DNA of 64,000 bases from Brasilonema sennae CENA114 (GCF_006968745.1 NZ_CP030118.1:868001-932000); one strand, 5' to 3'; positions 27,575-36,956 are shown, numbered from the stretch's first letter. Notes: generated by a model from the sequence alone, not told the origin. Made by a program: numbers and translations.

Positions 27575-28138
27575 ATGCAAACAACTCAGCTTATCAGTTC
27601 GGTGCTCACTGGTGCCTTACTATTGTCCTCTTTATTATCCTTTGGAGGAAAAATTGCTCAAGCACAACGAGTCCCACGTCCTGTCTCTCTGCTGAATACT
27701 AAATGCGTTAATGGTGGACTTGGCAGCGTTAATAAGCAGGATCTTGATGTTTCTATAGGGAGAGCAGTTTATACTAGCAGGTTTTACCTCGGACCTGGCA
27801 ACCGCTCTGCCTCAATAACTTGTAACATTAGGCCAGAAAAAAGCACTAAACCTGGGTTTCAAACTTTGAATTTGGGTTTTGGAATGCGTGACAATGATAC
27901 CAGAAGTCCAAGTGTTGACGTTAGGGTTTATTTAGATGGGAACCCAGTACAAACACGTGCTGTTGGTCCTACACAGCAAGCTTCATTAACGCTTGATGTT
28001 AATAATGCCAGCAACGTTGCCATAGAGGCTGTTTGTAGTAGTCCAAGCCAATACTGTGACCGAGTTTACTTCTTCAACGCAGGTCTAGAGCGGCCAATTC
28101 CTCCCGCACCAATAGCTCCCACACCAACGAAAAAATAG
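27575..28138 (+). CDS. Unknown secreted protein with four cysteines
   Basis: No family recognised. The 187 residues begin with a clear Sec signal peptide (LISSVLTGALLLSSLLSFGG, cleavage likely after IAQA). The mature ~155 residues look beta-rich (VSIGRAVYTSRFYLGPGNRS; SVDVRVYLDGNPVQTRAVGP) with four Cys, in TKCVNGG, ITCNIRP and the close pair VCSSPSQYCDR, enough for two disulfides. It ends in a Pro-rich tail (RPIPPAPIAPTP). The fold may resemble small extracellular carbohydrate- or protein-binding domains; this is a guess. It shares its distal upstream region with pilQ. Confidence 0.75.
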   Translation: MQTTQLISSVLTGALLLSSLLSFGGKIAQAQRVPRPVSLLNTKCVNGGLGSVNKQDLDVSIGRAVYTSRFYLGPGNRSASITCNIRPEKSTKPGFQTLNLGFGMRDNDTRSPSVDVRVYLDGNPVQTRAVGPTQQASLTLDVNNASNVAIEAVCSSPSQYCDRVYFFNAGLERPIPPAPIAPTPTKK

Positions 28139-28707
28139 CTTGACAGAAAACCCGGTTCCGAGAAGCTGACAAGCTCAGTGTCTTAAGACCTGAGTAGAAG
28201 CGAACGGCAGTTTTAACTGCCGTGATAGAATGCTCTTTGATGCGAGTAAGAATAACCACGTCTACGACGAAGCAACCTAGTACGGAGAAATCCCGGCAAC
28301 CGAGATATCGACCAACGCGCGAATACTTAAAGGGCAAGTAATGGCAGGTTGGGGAGTAGTTATATTTTTTATTTTGTGGACTCTGAAAGTGAAAACGAAA
28401 GTAAGCACAATGCTAGCGCTTAGCGGCAGTTAGTTTGAGTGTGTAGGGTGTTTTTGCCAGCACCATTGAAAGTTCAAACTTGAACCCTTCAAGAATCTCT
28501 GAACTTTTTAAGTGAACAAGCTAAGCGCGAAGTTTGCTTAGTTCGGAGAGTGTCAAAACCTGCAATGCATCTACAAATAGATTGAGTGTTAATTGGTAAT
28601 TGTGAAATAAATGTTAGTAGTTAGTTATTAGTTTTTTGCTAATAACTAACTACTAACTGCTAACCAAAAACTATCAGTAACAAGTCAAAGTTTATTGATA
28701 AATTTGA
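28139..28707. other. Intergenic region between convergent genes
   Basis: 569 bp between the secreted-protein gene and the kinase gene. It includes a small inverted repeat (GGCAGTTTTAACTGCC at about 28205-28220) and the 19-bp hairpin at 28613-28657. A leftward frame at 28074-28337 overlaps the 3' end of the secreted-protein gene and is not called. Confidence 0.5.
28613..28657. terminator. 19-bp perfect hairpin of TTAGT-type repeats
   Basis: GTTAGTAGTTAGTTATTAG (28613-28631) and CTAATAACTAACTACTAAC (28639-28657) around TTTTTTG. It lies 50 bp past the kinase stop, on the downstream side. The arms consist of the TTAGT/ACTAA short repeats frequent between cyanobacterial genes. A terminator role is inferred. 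Confidence 0.55.
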
Positions 28708-30720
28708 TTACTGATGATTTTGGGGAGTTTCCTGTAGTTCTGGAGTTTCGATGTTATCGAAATCATTCATCATGTTAAGTTCATAATCCTCACTGGAATT
28801 TTGAGGTTCCAGTTTGGCTTTGTATAGGTTGGTAGGATTGCCTAGTTGAGGAAACTGTTGTTTTGCTAAATTGGCAGCAGCTTGTTGAACTAATGGCTCT
28901 ACTTTGTTTCGCCAGTATTGAATATTGGGTAGTTTTTCCGGATGGTCTTTATAAGCTAATACTTTATCCCATTGTCCATCACCAAGGGCTGTGTCAAGGT
29001 CTTTGAATAAAGATTCGGCTTTAGACCAATCTTGTTGCCATTGGGATATCATTTCTGTTGTCTGTTTGACAGCAGTAGGATTTGCAGTCATTGTTTTTAA
29101 CAGGGCGATCGCACCTTGTAAATCTCCTGATTCGTACTTCTGTTTTGCTTCTTCCACTACCTTGGTGGAACCGCCTTGTACAGTGGCGGGCGTTGATTTA
29201 TCTGCGGATAAACTTTTTGATGTTTGTGATTGTTCTGACTCAGGTGATGATGACGTTGGTGCATTAACTAGAGGTTCTGCTTTTGGCTTGGGTGCAGGGT
29301 GAGCGACAATTAGGTCATTATCATCAACTGTTTTGATTGCAGTTCCCTTGTCTCGTAGGCAAGAAACCCATTGTTCGTTGTTTTTGATAATTTCTGAGTT
29401 TGCCCAACCTGTTTGTGTAGAGTCAAGTTTAATCTCTACCCAACCGCGTTTTGTTCGTCTGCTTGTTACCTCAAACTTGGCATCTTTCTTAACAGTTTTG
29501 ATAATAGAATCATCATTAATAGAAGTAGGCTCAGAACGGATATTAGAATTTTCCTGAACAACAGCTAAACAGTTTTCGGCTGAGAGCGTGTCATTATTAA
29601 TAGCAAAAGTAGAAGCAAAACTTTGAACATTTTTAAATACACCAGGGCTGACAGCAGCAGCACCAGCAACCAAAATTCCTATAATCACAAACTGTAATAG
29701 ATCTGGTCCACTAGAACCTTTGGAGGGAGATTTGGGAGTTGGTGGTGCTAGTTGGAGAACAGGATTTGCCGGGGCAACGGCGATCGTTTTTTGTCGAGAC
29801 AGTGGAGATAAGGCAGATGAGGACTTACTTGGTTGATGGTTAGAAGTTGTATTTGTATATTCGCTGGGTGTGTAGCTGGTGAAGGAAAGTGGCTGTAATG
29901 CTTGTAGTGCTTCTGATGCACTTTGAAAGCGGTCTTTGAAATGATAATGCACCATTTTGGTTAACACGGCTTCCAAAGCATCGCTTACGGAAACTAAATG
30001 CTCCCAGAGGATTTCCCCAGTGTTAGGATCTTCCTGAAAATCTACTGGCGCTATTCCCGTTAACGCCTGAATAGCGATAATGCCGAGAGCGTACATATCA
30101 CTGTTGGGACGGGGTTTGCCTTGACCTTGTTCCGTGGGCATATAGCCAGGAGTCCCAATGGCTACAGTCGCAGAGTGATGAACTGTAAACATTTGCGATC
30201 GCCCACCATATCCACCAGATCCTCGCAATTGTTTGACGGCTCCAAAATCCACGAGGACGAGTTTTTTATTTGAAGCGCGACGGATGATATTATCTGGCTT
30301 GATATCGCGATGAATCACGCCTTGTCCGTGGACAAATTTCAGGATGTCCAGAACTTCCACCAGCAATTCAATAACTTGGCTTTCACTCCACCGCTGATTG
30401 GGAACTAACTCGTCACCCAGAGGATGCCCTTCAATAAATTCTTGTACTAAATAAAACTCTTGATGTTCGTCGAAATAAGCCAAAAGCCGAGGAATTTGGT
30501 CATGATTGCCCAAATATTCTAAGGTTTCAGCTTCACCTTGGAACAGACGCTTGGCGGTGTCAAACATTTTCGCTTCAGAATTGGCAGGCTTAAGGTGTTT
30601 GACAACGCAAACCGGATTGCCTGGTCGTTTTGTATCTTGGGCGATGTAAGTTTCACCAAATCCTCCTGTAGCCAGGACTTTATTCAGTCGGTAACGATGG
30701 TCTAGTAGCTTGCCTATCAT
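28708..30720 (-). CDS. Membrane Ser/Thr protein kinase with SH3-like domain
   Basis: A 670-residue Hanks-type kinase. The N-terminal kinase domain (~1-270) has the Gly-rich loop VLATGGFGETYIAQD, the ATP Lys in CVVKHLKP (K41), the catalytic loop VIHRDIKPDNIIR, VDFGAVKQL, and the cyanobacterial-type activation segment AIGTPGYMPTEQGQGKPRPN. A Ser/Pro-rich linker leads to one membrane helix (LLQFVIIGILVAGAAAV), then a bacterial SH3-like domain (SNIRSEPTSINDDSIIKTVK; RGWVEIKLDSTQTGWANSEI) and a helical C-terminus. ATG 30720 has GGGGAG just upstream; the longer frame to 30891 would run into the divergent gene. Substrate unknown. Confidence 0.9.
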   Translation of the reverse strand: MIGKLLDHRYRLNKVLATGGFGETYIAQDTKRPGNPVCVVKHLKPANSEAKMFDTAKRLFQGEAETLEYLGNHDQIPRLLAYFDEHQEFYLVQEFIEGHPLGDELVPNQRWSESQVIELLVEVLDILKFVHGQGVIHRDIKPDNIIRRASNKKLVLVDFGAVKQLRGSGGYGGRSQMFTVHHSATVAIGTPGYMPTEQGQGKPRPNSDMYALGIIAIQALTGIAPVDFQEDPNTGEILWEHLVSVSDALEAVLTKMVHYHFKDRFQSASEALQALQPLSFTSYTPSEYTNTTSNHQPSKSSSALSPLSRQKTIAVAPANPVLQLAPPTPKSPSKGSSGPDLLQFVIIGILVAGAAAVSPGVFKNVQSFASTFAINNDTLSAENCLAVVQENSNIRSEPTSINDDSIIKTVKKDAKFEVTSRRTKRGWVEIKLDSTQTGWANSEIIKNNEQWVSCLRDKGTAIKTVDDNDLIVAHPAPKPKAEPLVNAPTSSSPESEQSQTSKSLSADKSTPATVQGGSTKVVEEAKQKYESGDLQGAIALLKTMTANPTAVKQTTEMISQWQQDWSKAESLFKDLDTALGDGQWDKVLAYKDHPEKLPNIQYWRNKVEPLVQQAAANLAKQQFPQLGNPTNLYKAKLEPQNSSEDYELNMMNDFDNIETPELQETPQNHQ

Positions 30721-30884
30721 ATTCACTCCCCAGCGATAACACCCAATTTTAGAGAGGGTAATAAATATCTCCAATAATTTCTCAATGAAATCCGCTATCT
30801 TGAGAAAAGATTTAAATGTAAAACACAGTTTTTTAATAAATACACAATTGTTAATTTTTGTTTCAATAACCCTAGTCAATTCCA

Positions 30885-31370
30885 ATGCCACCTAAAATTA
30901 ACAACTCAGCAGCATGGGATCAGGCGGAACTGCTCATGCAACCTGCTTTCATTCGCGTTGTCGATCATATTCGCAAGCTGCTTGATGTATCTTCTTGGAC
31001 GGGAACTTATCAAGATGTCCTGATTTGGCCTACTGGCACTACTGATGAGACGAAAGCAATAGTAACCAACCTCCTGCAAGAGCTAGAAGCCGCGACACCG
31101 GAGCAGGCTTTGGAAATCAGAGAAACACTCTCCCGTTTGCCAATTCCCCATCCAGGATATCATTTGTATCTACACCGTCAAGAGCAACAAATCAGTATCG
31201 ATTTATGGGAATTGTGTTACCGAGTCTGTTTTCGCAACTACATTTCCGGGGATGAGACAGTTGACATTGATACTGATTTAATCGACGAAAACGATGATGT
31301 AGACTGGCAAAACTTGGATACTAAAGCGCAGGAATTAGTTGAACAGGTGTTTGCAAATTTACCTGAGTAA
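30885..31370 (+). CDS. Conserved cyanobacterial hypothetical protein (161 aa)
   Basis: No named family recognised, though the sequence has the look of a conserved cyanobacterial protein. It is soluble, helical and acidic at the C-terminus (DETVDIDTDLIDENDDVDWQ). Motifs include WDQAELLMQPAFIRVVDHIR, SSWTGTYQDVLIWPTGTTDE and HPGYHLYLHRQEQQISIDLW. It starts 164 bp from, and divergent to, the kinase gene, so they may share a regulatory region; a functional link to the kinase is only suggested by position. Confidence 0.75.
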   Translation: MPPKINNSAAWDQAELLMQPAFIRVVDHIRKLLDVSSWTGTYQDVLIWPTGTTDETKAIVTNLLQELEAATPEQALEIRETLSRLPIPHPGYHLYLHRQEQQISIDLWELCYRVCFRNYISGDETVDIDTDLIDENDDVDWQNLDTKAQELVEQVFANLPE

Positions 31371-31874
31371 CTTTGCTAAAACAGTTCTGAGGACTTTCTT
31401 TGCCATCTGAGACAAAAGACGGTAAAAAATGTCCTCAGGTTTCCAAGATCTGAATTTACAAAAAAAGCGGCTCAGAATGGAATTCTGGCGCTACCTGATA
31501 TCTTGCACCTCTAAGTACAAACCCAGGCAATGTAAAAAGATGTGCGAATTCGCTACCTAATTTTTATTGGTTTTTATCGCTAAATCAAGGTTTTCCGTTT
31601 AATATTGACTCATAAAAACACATCAAAAATTCTTGGTGCAAGATGTGAGCTACCCGAATAAAGCCCCTTGCACGGATTATGAGGGGAAGTAGAGCGATAC
31701 GCTTTTAGGCGTCTGCGCTGCGCGCGATCGCACTCAAATGGTCATCCCAAAAAAGTTTATGTATAATTTATATATAGTTATTTTACTGGTTGACATTTTG
31801 CACAAACTTGGCGATAGCTTATCAGGCTTTGCATTAAACACACATATTCAACGAGTCATTTCTGGATTAATGGC
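31371..31874. other. Intergenic region before the caspase/EACC1 operon
   Basis: 504 bp. CTGAGGAC (31387-31394) and GTCCTCAG (31431-31438) form a hairpin just past the preceding gene. Bases about 31685-31735 are dispersed GC-rich repeat including a HIP1 site. A TTGACA at 31790-31795 could be the -35 box of the operon promoter, but I see no good -10 at the right distance. Confidence 0.45.
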
Positions 31875-32252
31875 ATGACAGAAGAAAAAATACAACTAAA
31901 ACTCAATATTGATGCTGGGACAGAAGCTGATAACGAAGAACTGGAGCAATTAACTCGGCAATTACGAAAAAGACTTTTAGAACTAGATGTAGAATCCGTC
32001 GATTTCCTCAGTGAGGAAAAAGTATCAAAAGGTGCAAAGGGTGAACCCATAACAACGACACTCATTGTGACGCTTTTTGCAGCAGGCGGTGTAGTTACAA
32101 CTTTAATCAAGACGATAGAAACCTGGCTAACCCGTGACACAAGTGTAACCATAGAGGAGAAAAATGGCGACAAGTTACAAATGACGGGCATTTCCTCTAA
32201 AGAACAACGTCGCATAATCGATGCTTGGATTAGCAGTCACACAAAACCATAA
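31875..32252 (+). CDS. EACC1-like small constant component of a conflict system
   Basis: A 125-residue protein matching my recollection of effector-associated constant component 1 (EACC1): an N-terminal beta strand and helix (LKLNIDAGTEADNEELEQLT then RQLRKRLLELDVESVDFL), a Lys/Gly-rich link (KVSKGAKGEP), a hydrophobic probable membrane or buried helix (TTLIVTLFAAGGVVTTLIKT), WLTRD, and a final strand-helix unit (KLQMTGISSKEQRRIIDAWI). EACC1 proteins accompany caspases or trypsin-like proteases in NTPase-controlled conflict systems of multicellular prokaryotes (Aravind group). Here it precedes a caspase-NTPase gene by only 6 bp, the expected pairing. Confidence 0.75.
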   Translation: MTEEKIQLKLNIDAGTEADNEELEQLTRQLRKRLLELDVESVDFLSEEKVSKGAKGEPITTTLIVTLFAAGGVVTTLIKTIETWLTRDTSVTIEEKNGDKLQMTGISSKEQRRIIDAWISSHTKP

Positions 32253-32258
32253 TTGCTA

Positions 32259-35200
32259 ATGACTGGGAAACGCCGTGCCCTAATCATTGCTAATAACGAA
32301 TTTGAAGACACTCACTGGCAAGCACTGTATGCGCCACCTCAAGACGCTAAAGCTTTGGCAGAAGTTTTAGCAGATCCAGCTATTGGTAATTTCGAGGTTG
32401 AAGTTTTACTAAACAAATCTCGCCATGAAGTAGAACAAGAAATTGACGACTTCTTTGGTGACGAACAAAAGAGCGATTTACTGCTCCTCTATTTTTCTGG
32501 TCATGGGTTTAGGGACGATGATGATAACCTCTATTTAGTAACTCGCAACACCAAACGTAACCGCTTGGCATCCACTGCGGTTTCATCTCAATTTATTATT
32601 GGGATCATGAGCCGTAGTATCAAAGAAAAAAAGGCATCAGGGCAAGTATTACTGCTAGACTGCTGCCACAGTGGATCATTTGCACAGCCAGGAGTAAAGG
32701 GATCTCAAAGTACTGCTATAGAAGATAAATTTCTTCAAGGGCGCGGGAGAGTGGTATTGACTTCTTCTAGAGCAGCGCAGCGATCTTATGAGGAAAAAGA
32801 AGCTGATGAAGAAGGCTTGCGGCTTTCTTACTTCACCCGCGCCTTGGTACAGGGACTAAAAACCGGAGAAGCTGACATAGATGGAGATGGTTTCATTTCC
32901 AGTGTTGATTTATATCAATATGTCTATCAACGTATAGGAAAAGAAAAGCCAGAGCAGACACCACAGCAATGGGAATTGGGTAAAGAAGGACAAATTATCA
33001 TTGCTAAAAATCCACACGCCATCAAAGATCCGTGGAGAGAGACGCGACAGTATGTTCCTTCCGGTTTTAAGGTGTTGGATCAGAAATTCTTTGACAATGA
33101 AAATAAAACCCCAGAAGCACAAATTCTCAAACTACGGGTAGCAACTTGGTCATTAATAATCCACGGAAACTATATTGAACGAGATGGGCAAGATGAGGCG
33201 CTAAATCTTGCTAAAAAAATGGCACAATTTCCTGGCATTTCCCTAATGCTCATTCGGGGTGAACCAGGTGCTGGCAAAACGGCGATAATGCGCTGGTTAG
33301 TTTATCAATTATTTCTTCAAGGGCATCTGATTTTAGAGAAAACTCAGTCCGAAGACCCAGACTGGCGGGAACAATTAGAGGAGTTTTCAGAGAAGATTGG
33401 CAAGAAACACTTTTATGTAATAGCCGATGACTTATTTCGCCAGTGTGAACTAGACGAAGATAAATCACATTTTCCCTTTACGCTGATAGGAACTACTCGC
33501 TTCAACGAAGATAAGCATGAAAACTTAGATGGTTTGGGATATGAAATTAAAACTTGGGATGTCAAACTACCAAACCAAGAAGAAAAAAAGCGAATTATAG
33601 CTAAAGTATGCGAAGACGAAACAGTTAAACGCACATTAGACAGCAAGACAAAGAAAGAGCGGGAAGAACTCATGAATGATGCTTCCATGCTGGTATTAAT
33701 GTTGCAGCTATCTGAAGGTAAACCCTTTGACTTAATCATTGCCGATGTCATAAAACGCTTGCCCAGCGAGGAACGCTATCCAGTATATGAAGTTTTCGGA
33801 GTCATTTGCAGCTTCTATCAATACGGCATCACCGCACCCCCCGAAATCTTGCCCTTGTGTTTGCCAGAATATTCTAAAAAAGCAGTTCAGAATGTTGTTG
33901 AATTTGCCATAGACGCAGAATTAAAGGGATTGGTCAACCTGGTATCTAAAGGTGGATTTGAAGGACTAGCAACGATTCACGAATTGATTGCTAAAACAGC
34001 AATGACTGAGAGAAACCGACGCAACAAAGGTGAAAATCAACCTTATTCTTCCACCTGCTTAAAAGAATATTTAAGAGCTGCAATTCAGGCTATAGACACA
34101 ACGAATAAAACCCACAAACGCTGGGCTTGTCATGGGCTAAGATTATTGGCTGTTAATGATCAAGCAAGTCTTGTCCATCAGATTTTGAAGGACTACCCAG
34201 ACCAGATCCAATCTTTACAGCAAGGGAGTAGGGTTTTTCATTTATCGCTTTTTGCAAAGATATTTGAAGCAGTGGGTTTACTTGCTGAGCGCGATTGCTG
34301 TCTAGAACAGACTATATCAACTACTCCACAAAGTTTCAGTGAGTGGGTATATTGGCTGTCAGTGATAGAAAAGTTTGGAAATGAAGAACAGAAGAAAGAG
34401 GCGATCGCTGACACCGCTACTTGGCTAAAACAGCATCCAGATGATAGGGATGTTCGTAACAAATATCTAAAGTTGATTGAAAAATGTGGAACAGCACAAG
34501 ACAAACAAAAGGCGATCACCAACACTGCCACTTGGCTGCAACTGCATCCAGATGATAGGGATGTTCGCGTCAAATACCTAGCGCTGATTGACAAATGTGG
34601 AACAGCACAACACAAACAAGAAGCGATCGCTCAAACTACCACTTGGCTACAACAGCATCCAGATGATTGGCATGTTCGCACCAAATATCTGGAGTTGATT
34701 GAGAGATATGGAACAGCACAAGACAAACAACAGGCGATCGCTCAAATTACCACTTGGCTACAACAGCATCCAGATGATTGGGATGTTCGCACCAAATATC
34801 TGGGGTTGATTGAGAGATATGGAACAGCACAAGACAAACAACAGGCGATCGCTCAAACTACCACTTGGCTACAACAGCATCCAGATGATTGGGATGTTCG
34901 CACCAAATATCTGGGGTTGATTGAGAGATATGGAACAGCACAAGACAAACAACAGGCGATCGCTCAAACTACCACTTGGCTACAACAGCATCCAGATGAT
35001 TGGGATGTTCGCACCAAATATCTGGGGTTGATTGAGAGATATGGAACAGCACAAGACAAACAACAGGCGATCGCTCAAACTACCACTTGGCTACAACAGC
35101 ATCCAGATGATTGGGATGTTCGCACCAAATATCTGGGGTTGATTGAGAGATATGGAACAGCACAAGACAAACAACAGGCGATCGCTCAAACTACCACTTG

Positions 35201-36746
35201 GCTACAACAGCATCCAGATGATTGGGATGTTCGCACCAAATATCTGGGGTTGATTGAGAGATATGGAACAGCACAAGACAAACAACAGGCGATCGCTCAA
35301 ACTACCACTTGGCTACAACAGCATCCAGATGATTGGGATGTTCGCACCAAATATCTGGGGTTGATTGAGAGATATGGAACAGCACAAGACAAACAACAGG
35401 CGATCGCTGACACTGCCACTTGGCTACAACAATATCCAGAGGATTCCTATGTTCGCAGACACTACCTGGGGCTGATTGGGCAGTGTGGCAAACCCGAACA
35501 ACAGCAACAGGCGATCGCTGACACCGCCACTTGGCTGCAAGTACATCCAGAGGATTCCAATGTTCGCACTAAATACCTAGCGCTGATTGGGCAGTGTGGC
35601 AAACCCGAACAAAAGCAACAGGCGATCGCTGACACCGCCACTTGGCTGCAACTGCATCCTGAGGATTCCAATGTTCGCACCCAATACCTGGGGCTGATTG
35701 GGCAGTGTGGCAAACCCGAACAGCAGCAACAGGCGATTCTTGAAACTGCCACTTGGCTGCAACTACATCCACAAGCTGGTGATGTTCGCACCCAATACCT
35801 AAGTTTTGTTGGAAAGGCAGGAAAGGAAATCATAGACGTTGAACCTATCATTAATCAACAGTGGCAGTGGTTAAGTCAGCAAAAAATAGTAGAGGAAAGT
35901 CTATGGTCTGCATTTCTGCCTGTCCTTTATCACCATGCCCAGCCAAGTCTCATTCAAGAAGCTATCAATCTTGCCTTGCAGCAGTATCCAGACACTATAA
36001 GTATCATCTTTCTTATTTTTGGCTACTTCCGAGATTATTTGGATTATGAAACTTGCTATCAATTGGCTGATTTCTTTAGACAGTCTCGACTGCACGTATC
36101 TAAGTGGCAAAATTATGTCTATGCTGCTAACTTTTTTCGAGATTATGGTGACTTAGATACAGCGGAAGCTATTTATCGAAGAGTTATCGATTCAGCAAAG
36201 AGGCACATGATAAAGCATGGTAATCATATGCAGAAAGCTATTCAATTTGCATCTTTAAGCTATGCCCGTCTCCTAGTCCTGCGTCAGCCATCAGAATGGT
36301 ACAAAGCCATTAACTATCTCAAGCCGATTCTGGCTGAAAACCCTAAACATCCCCTTGCTCACTTGTACATGGCTCAGTGCTATCAAGTGAAAGGACAAAA
36401 GTTTTACCCTCTAGCCATCAATCACTTTCTAAAAGCAATTGAGTTTGACAGAGAGAAAAATGGTCATTTATGGTATGAATTTGGCTGTTTCCAACGGGAT
36501 ACTATGGAAAACAGCTACGAAGCCCATAAGTGTTTTCAGAACTCTGTGCAACAAAAAATTAATCTTCCTGCCTGTGTTAGTTTAGCCGAATTAGAAGTTA
36601 AAGCTGGTAGATTTGATTCAGCTAGAGAGTACCTGCAACAAGGACTTGCCCTGGTGCCTATCACTCGTCCAGAAAAGGAACAGCGACAGCAACTAGAACC
36701 TCTAATTCAACAGATTCAGCAAGCAATTCAAGAGCATAGCCATTGA
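32259..36746 (+). CDS. Caspase-like protease fused to STAND-type NTPase and tandem helical repeats
   Basis: About 1495 residues. Residues ~1-245 are a peptidase C14 (metacaspase-like) domain with His82 in YFSGHG and Cys136 in LLLDCCHSG; residues 206-217 look like an EF-hand loop (DIDGDGFISSVD). A P-loop NTPase follows, with Walker A GEPGAGKT (~334-341) and a Walker B-like HFYVIADDLFRQ. Residues ~708-1180 are 13 tandem 37-residue repeats (consensus AIAQTTTWLQQHPDDWDVRT … YLGLIERYGTAQDKQQ), then TPR-like helices to the end. Expected logic: the repeats sense a trigger, the NTPase oligomerises, and the caspase is activated. ATG 32259 is preferred over TTG 32253; it lies 6 bp after the EACC1 stop. 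Confidence 0.9.
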   Translation: MTGKRRALIIANNEFEDTHWQALYAPPQDAKALAEVLADPAIGNFEVEVLLNKSRHEVEQEIDDFFGDEQKSDLLLLYFSGHGFRDDDDNLYLVTRNTKRNRLASTAVSSQFIIGIMSRSIKEKKASGQVLLLDCCHSGSFAQPGVKGSQSTAIEDKFLQGRGRVVLTSSRAAQRSYEEKEADEEGLRLSYFTRALVQGLKTGEADIDGDGFISSVDLYQYVYQRIGKEKPEQTPQQWELGKEGQIIIAKNPHAIKDPWRETRQYVPSGFKVLDQKFFDNENKTPEAQILKLRVATWSLIIHGNYIERDGQDEALNLAKKMAQFPGISLMLIRGEPGAGKTAIMRWLVYQLFLQGHLILEKTQSEDPDWREQLEEFSEKIGKKHFYVIADDLFRQCELDEDKSHFPFTLIGTTRFNEDKHENLDGLGYEIKTWDVKLPNQEEKKRIIAKVCEDETVKRTLDSKTKKEREELMNDASMLVLMLQLSEGKPFDLIIADVIKRLPSEERYPVYEVFGVICSFYQYGITAPPEILPLCLPEYSKKAVQNVVEFAIDAELKGLVNLVSKGGFEGLATIHELIAKTAMTERNRRNKGENQPYSSTCLKEYLRAAIQAIDTTNKTHKRWACHGLRLLAVNDQASLVHQILKDYPDQIQSLQQGSRVFHLSLFAKIFEAVGLLAERDCCLEQTISTTPQSFSEWVYWLSVIEKFGNEEQKKEAIADTATWLKQHPDDRDVRNKYLKLIEKCGTAQDKQKAITNTATWLQLHPDDRDVRVKYLALIDKCGTAQHKQEAIAQTTTWLQQHPDDWHVRTKYLELIERYGTAQDKQQAIAQITTWLQQHPDDWDVRTKYLGLIERYGTAQDKQQAIAQTTTWLQQHPDDWDVRTKYLGLIERYGTAQDKQQAIAQTTTWLQQHPDDWDVRTKYLGLIERYGTAQDKQQAIAQTTTWLQQHPDDWDVRTKYLGLIERYGTAQDKQQAIAQTTTWLQQHPDDWDVRTKYLGLIERYGTAQDKQQAIAQTTTWLQQHPDDWDVRTKYLGLIERYGTAQDKQQAIADTATWLQQYPEDSYVRRHYLGLIGQCGKPEQQQQAIADTATWLQVHPEDSNVRTKYLALIGQCGKPEQKQQAIADTATWLQLHPEDSNVRTQYLGLIGQCGKPEQQQQAILETATWLQLHPQAGDVRTQYLSFVGKAGKEIIDVEPIINQQWQWLSQQKIVEESLWSAFLPVLYHHAQPSLIQEAINLALQQYPDTISIIFLIFGYFRDYLDYETCYQLADFFRQSRLHVSKWQNYVYAANFFRDYGDLDTAEAIYRRVIDSAKRHMIKHGNHMQKAIQFASLSYARLLVLRQPSEWYKAINYLKPILAENPKHPLAHLYMAQCYQVKGQKFYPLAINHFLKAIEFDREKNGHLWYEFGCFQRDTMENSYEAHKCFQNSVQQKINLPACVSLAELEVKAGRFDSAREYLQQGLALVPITRPEKEQRQQLEPLIQQIQQAIQEHSH
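34380..35790 (+). repeat. 111-bp tandem repeat array inside the caspase-NTPase gene
   Basis: Thirteen units phase exactly at 111 bp, anchored by GCGATC-type words at 34401, 34512, 34623, 34734, 34845, 34956, 35067, 35178, 35289, 35400, 35511, 35622 and 35733. Eleven of these anchors are the full HIP1 octamer GCGATCGC. Five units (34845-35399) look identical at the DNA level and the one before differs by a single base, so the centre has expanded or homogenised recently; outer units are diverged. Each unit encodes 37 residues. Confidence 0.92.
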
Positions 36747-36956
36747 ACCTGCAAACCCTTATTTGCTAAGATTTTCAATGCTCACAACCATTGCGGCAAA
36801 CTGTGAAGATATAACTATGTCTACATCTGCCATTGACACCAACGACGCAGCAGCTATCCAAGCGGTACAAGAGGGAGTTTTGTGTATTGATCGCTCTTTT
36901 TGGGGACGGATCAAAGTTTCTGATGGCGATCGCCTCCGCTTCTTGCACAACCAAAG
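36742..36956 (+). repeat. Left copy of a ~215-bp direct repeat (ygfZ 5' region)
   Basis: Nearly identical (about 9 differences, one a gap) to 37584-37797. It starts at the stop codon of the caspase-NTPase gene and covers the ygfZ leader plus its first ~47 codons. Confidence 0.9.

Noticed and set aside
28074..28337. 87-residue leftward frame overlapping the secreted-protein gene
   Set aside because: It overlaps a better-supported gene and has no recognisable domain.
34380..35790. Regular 111-bp repeats looking like a CRISPR or satellite array
   Set aside because: There are no variable spacers; the units are contiguous, in frame and code for a 37-residue helical repeat inside one long gene.
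35462..35851. Leftward Cys/Ser-rich frame opposite the repeat array
   Set aside because: It is the reverse image of the coding repeats, with repeated low-complexity words and no start signal.
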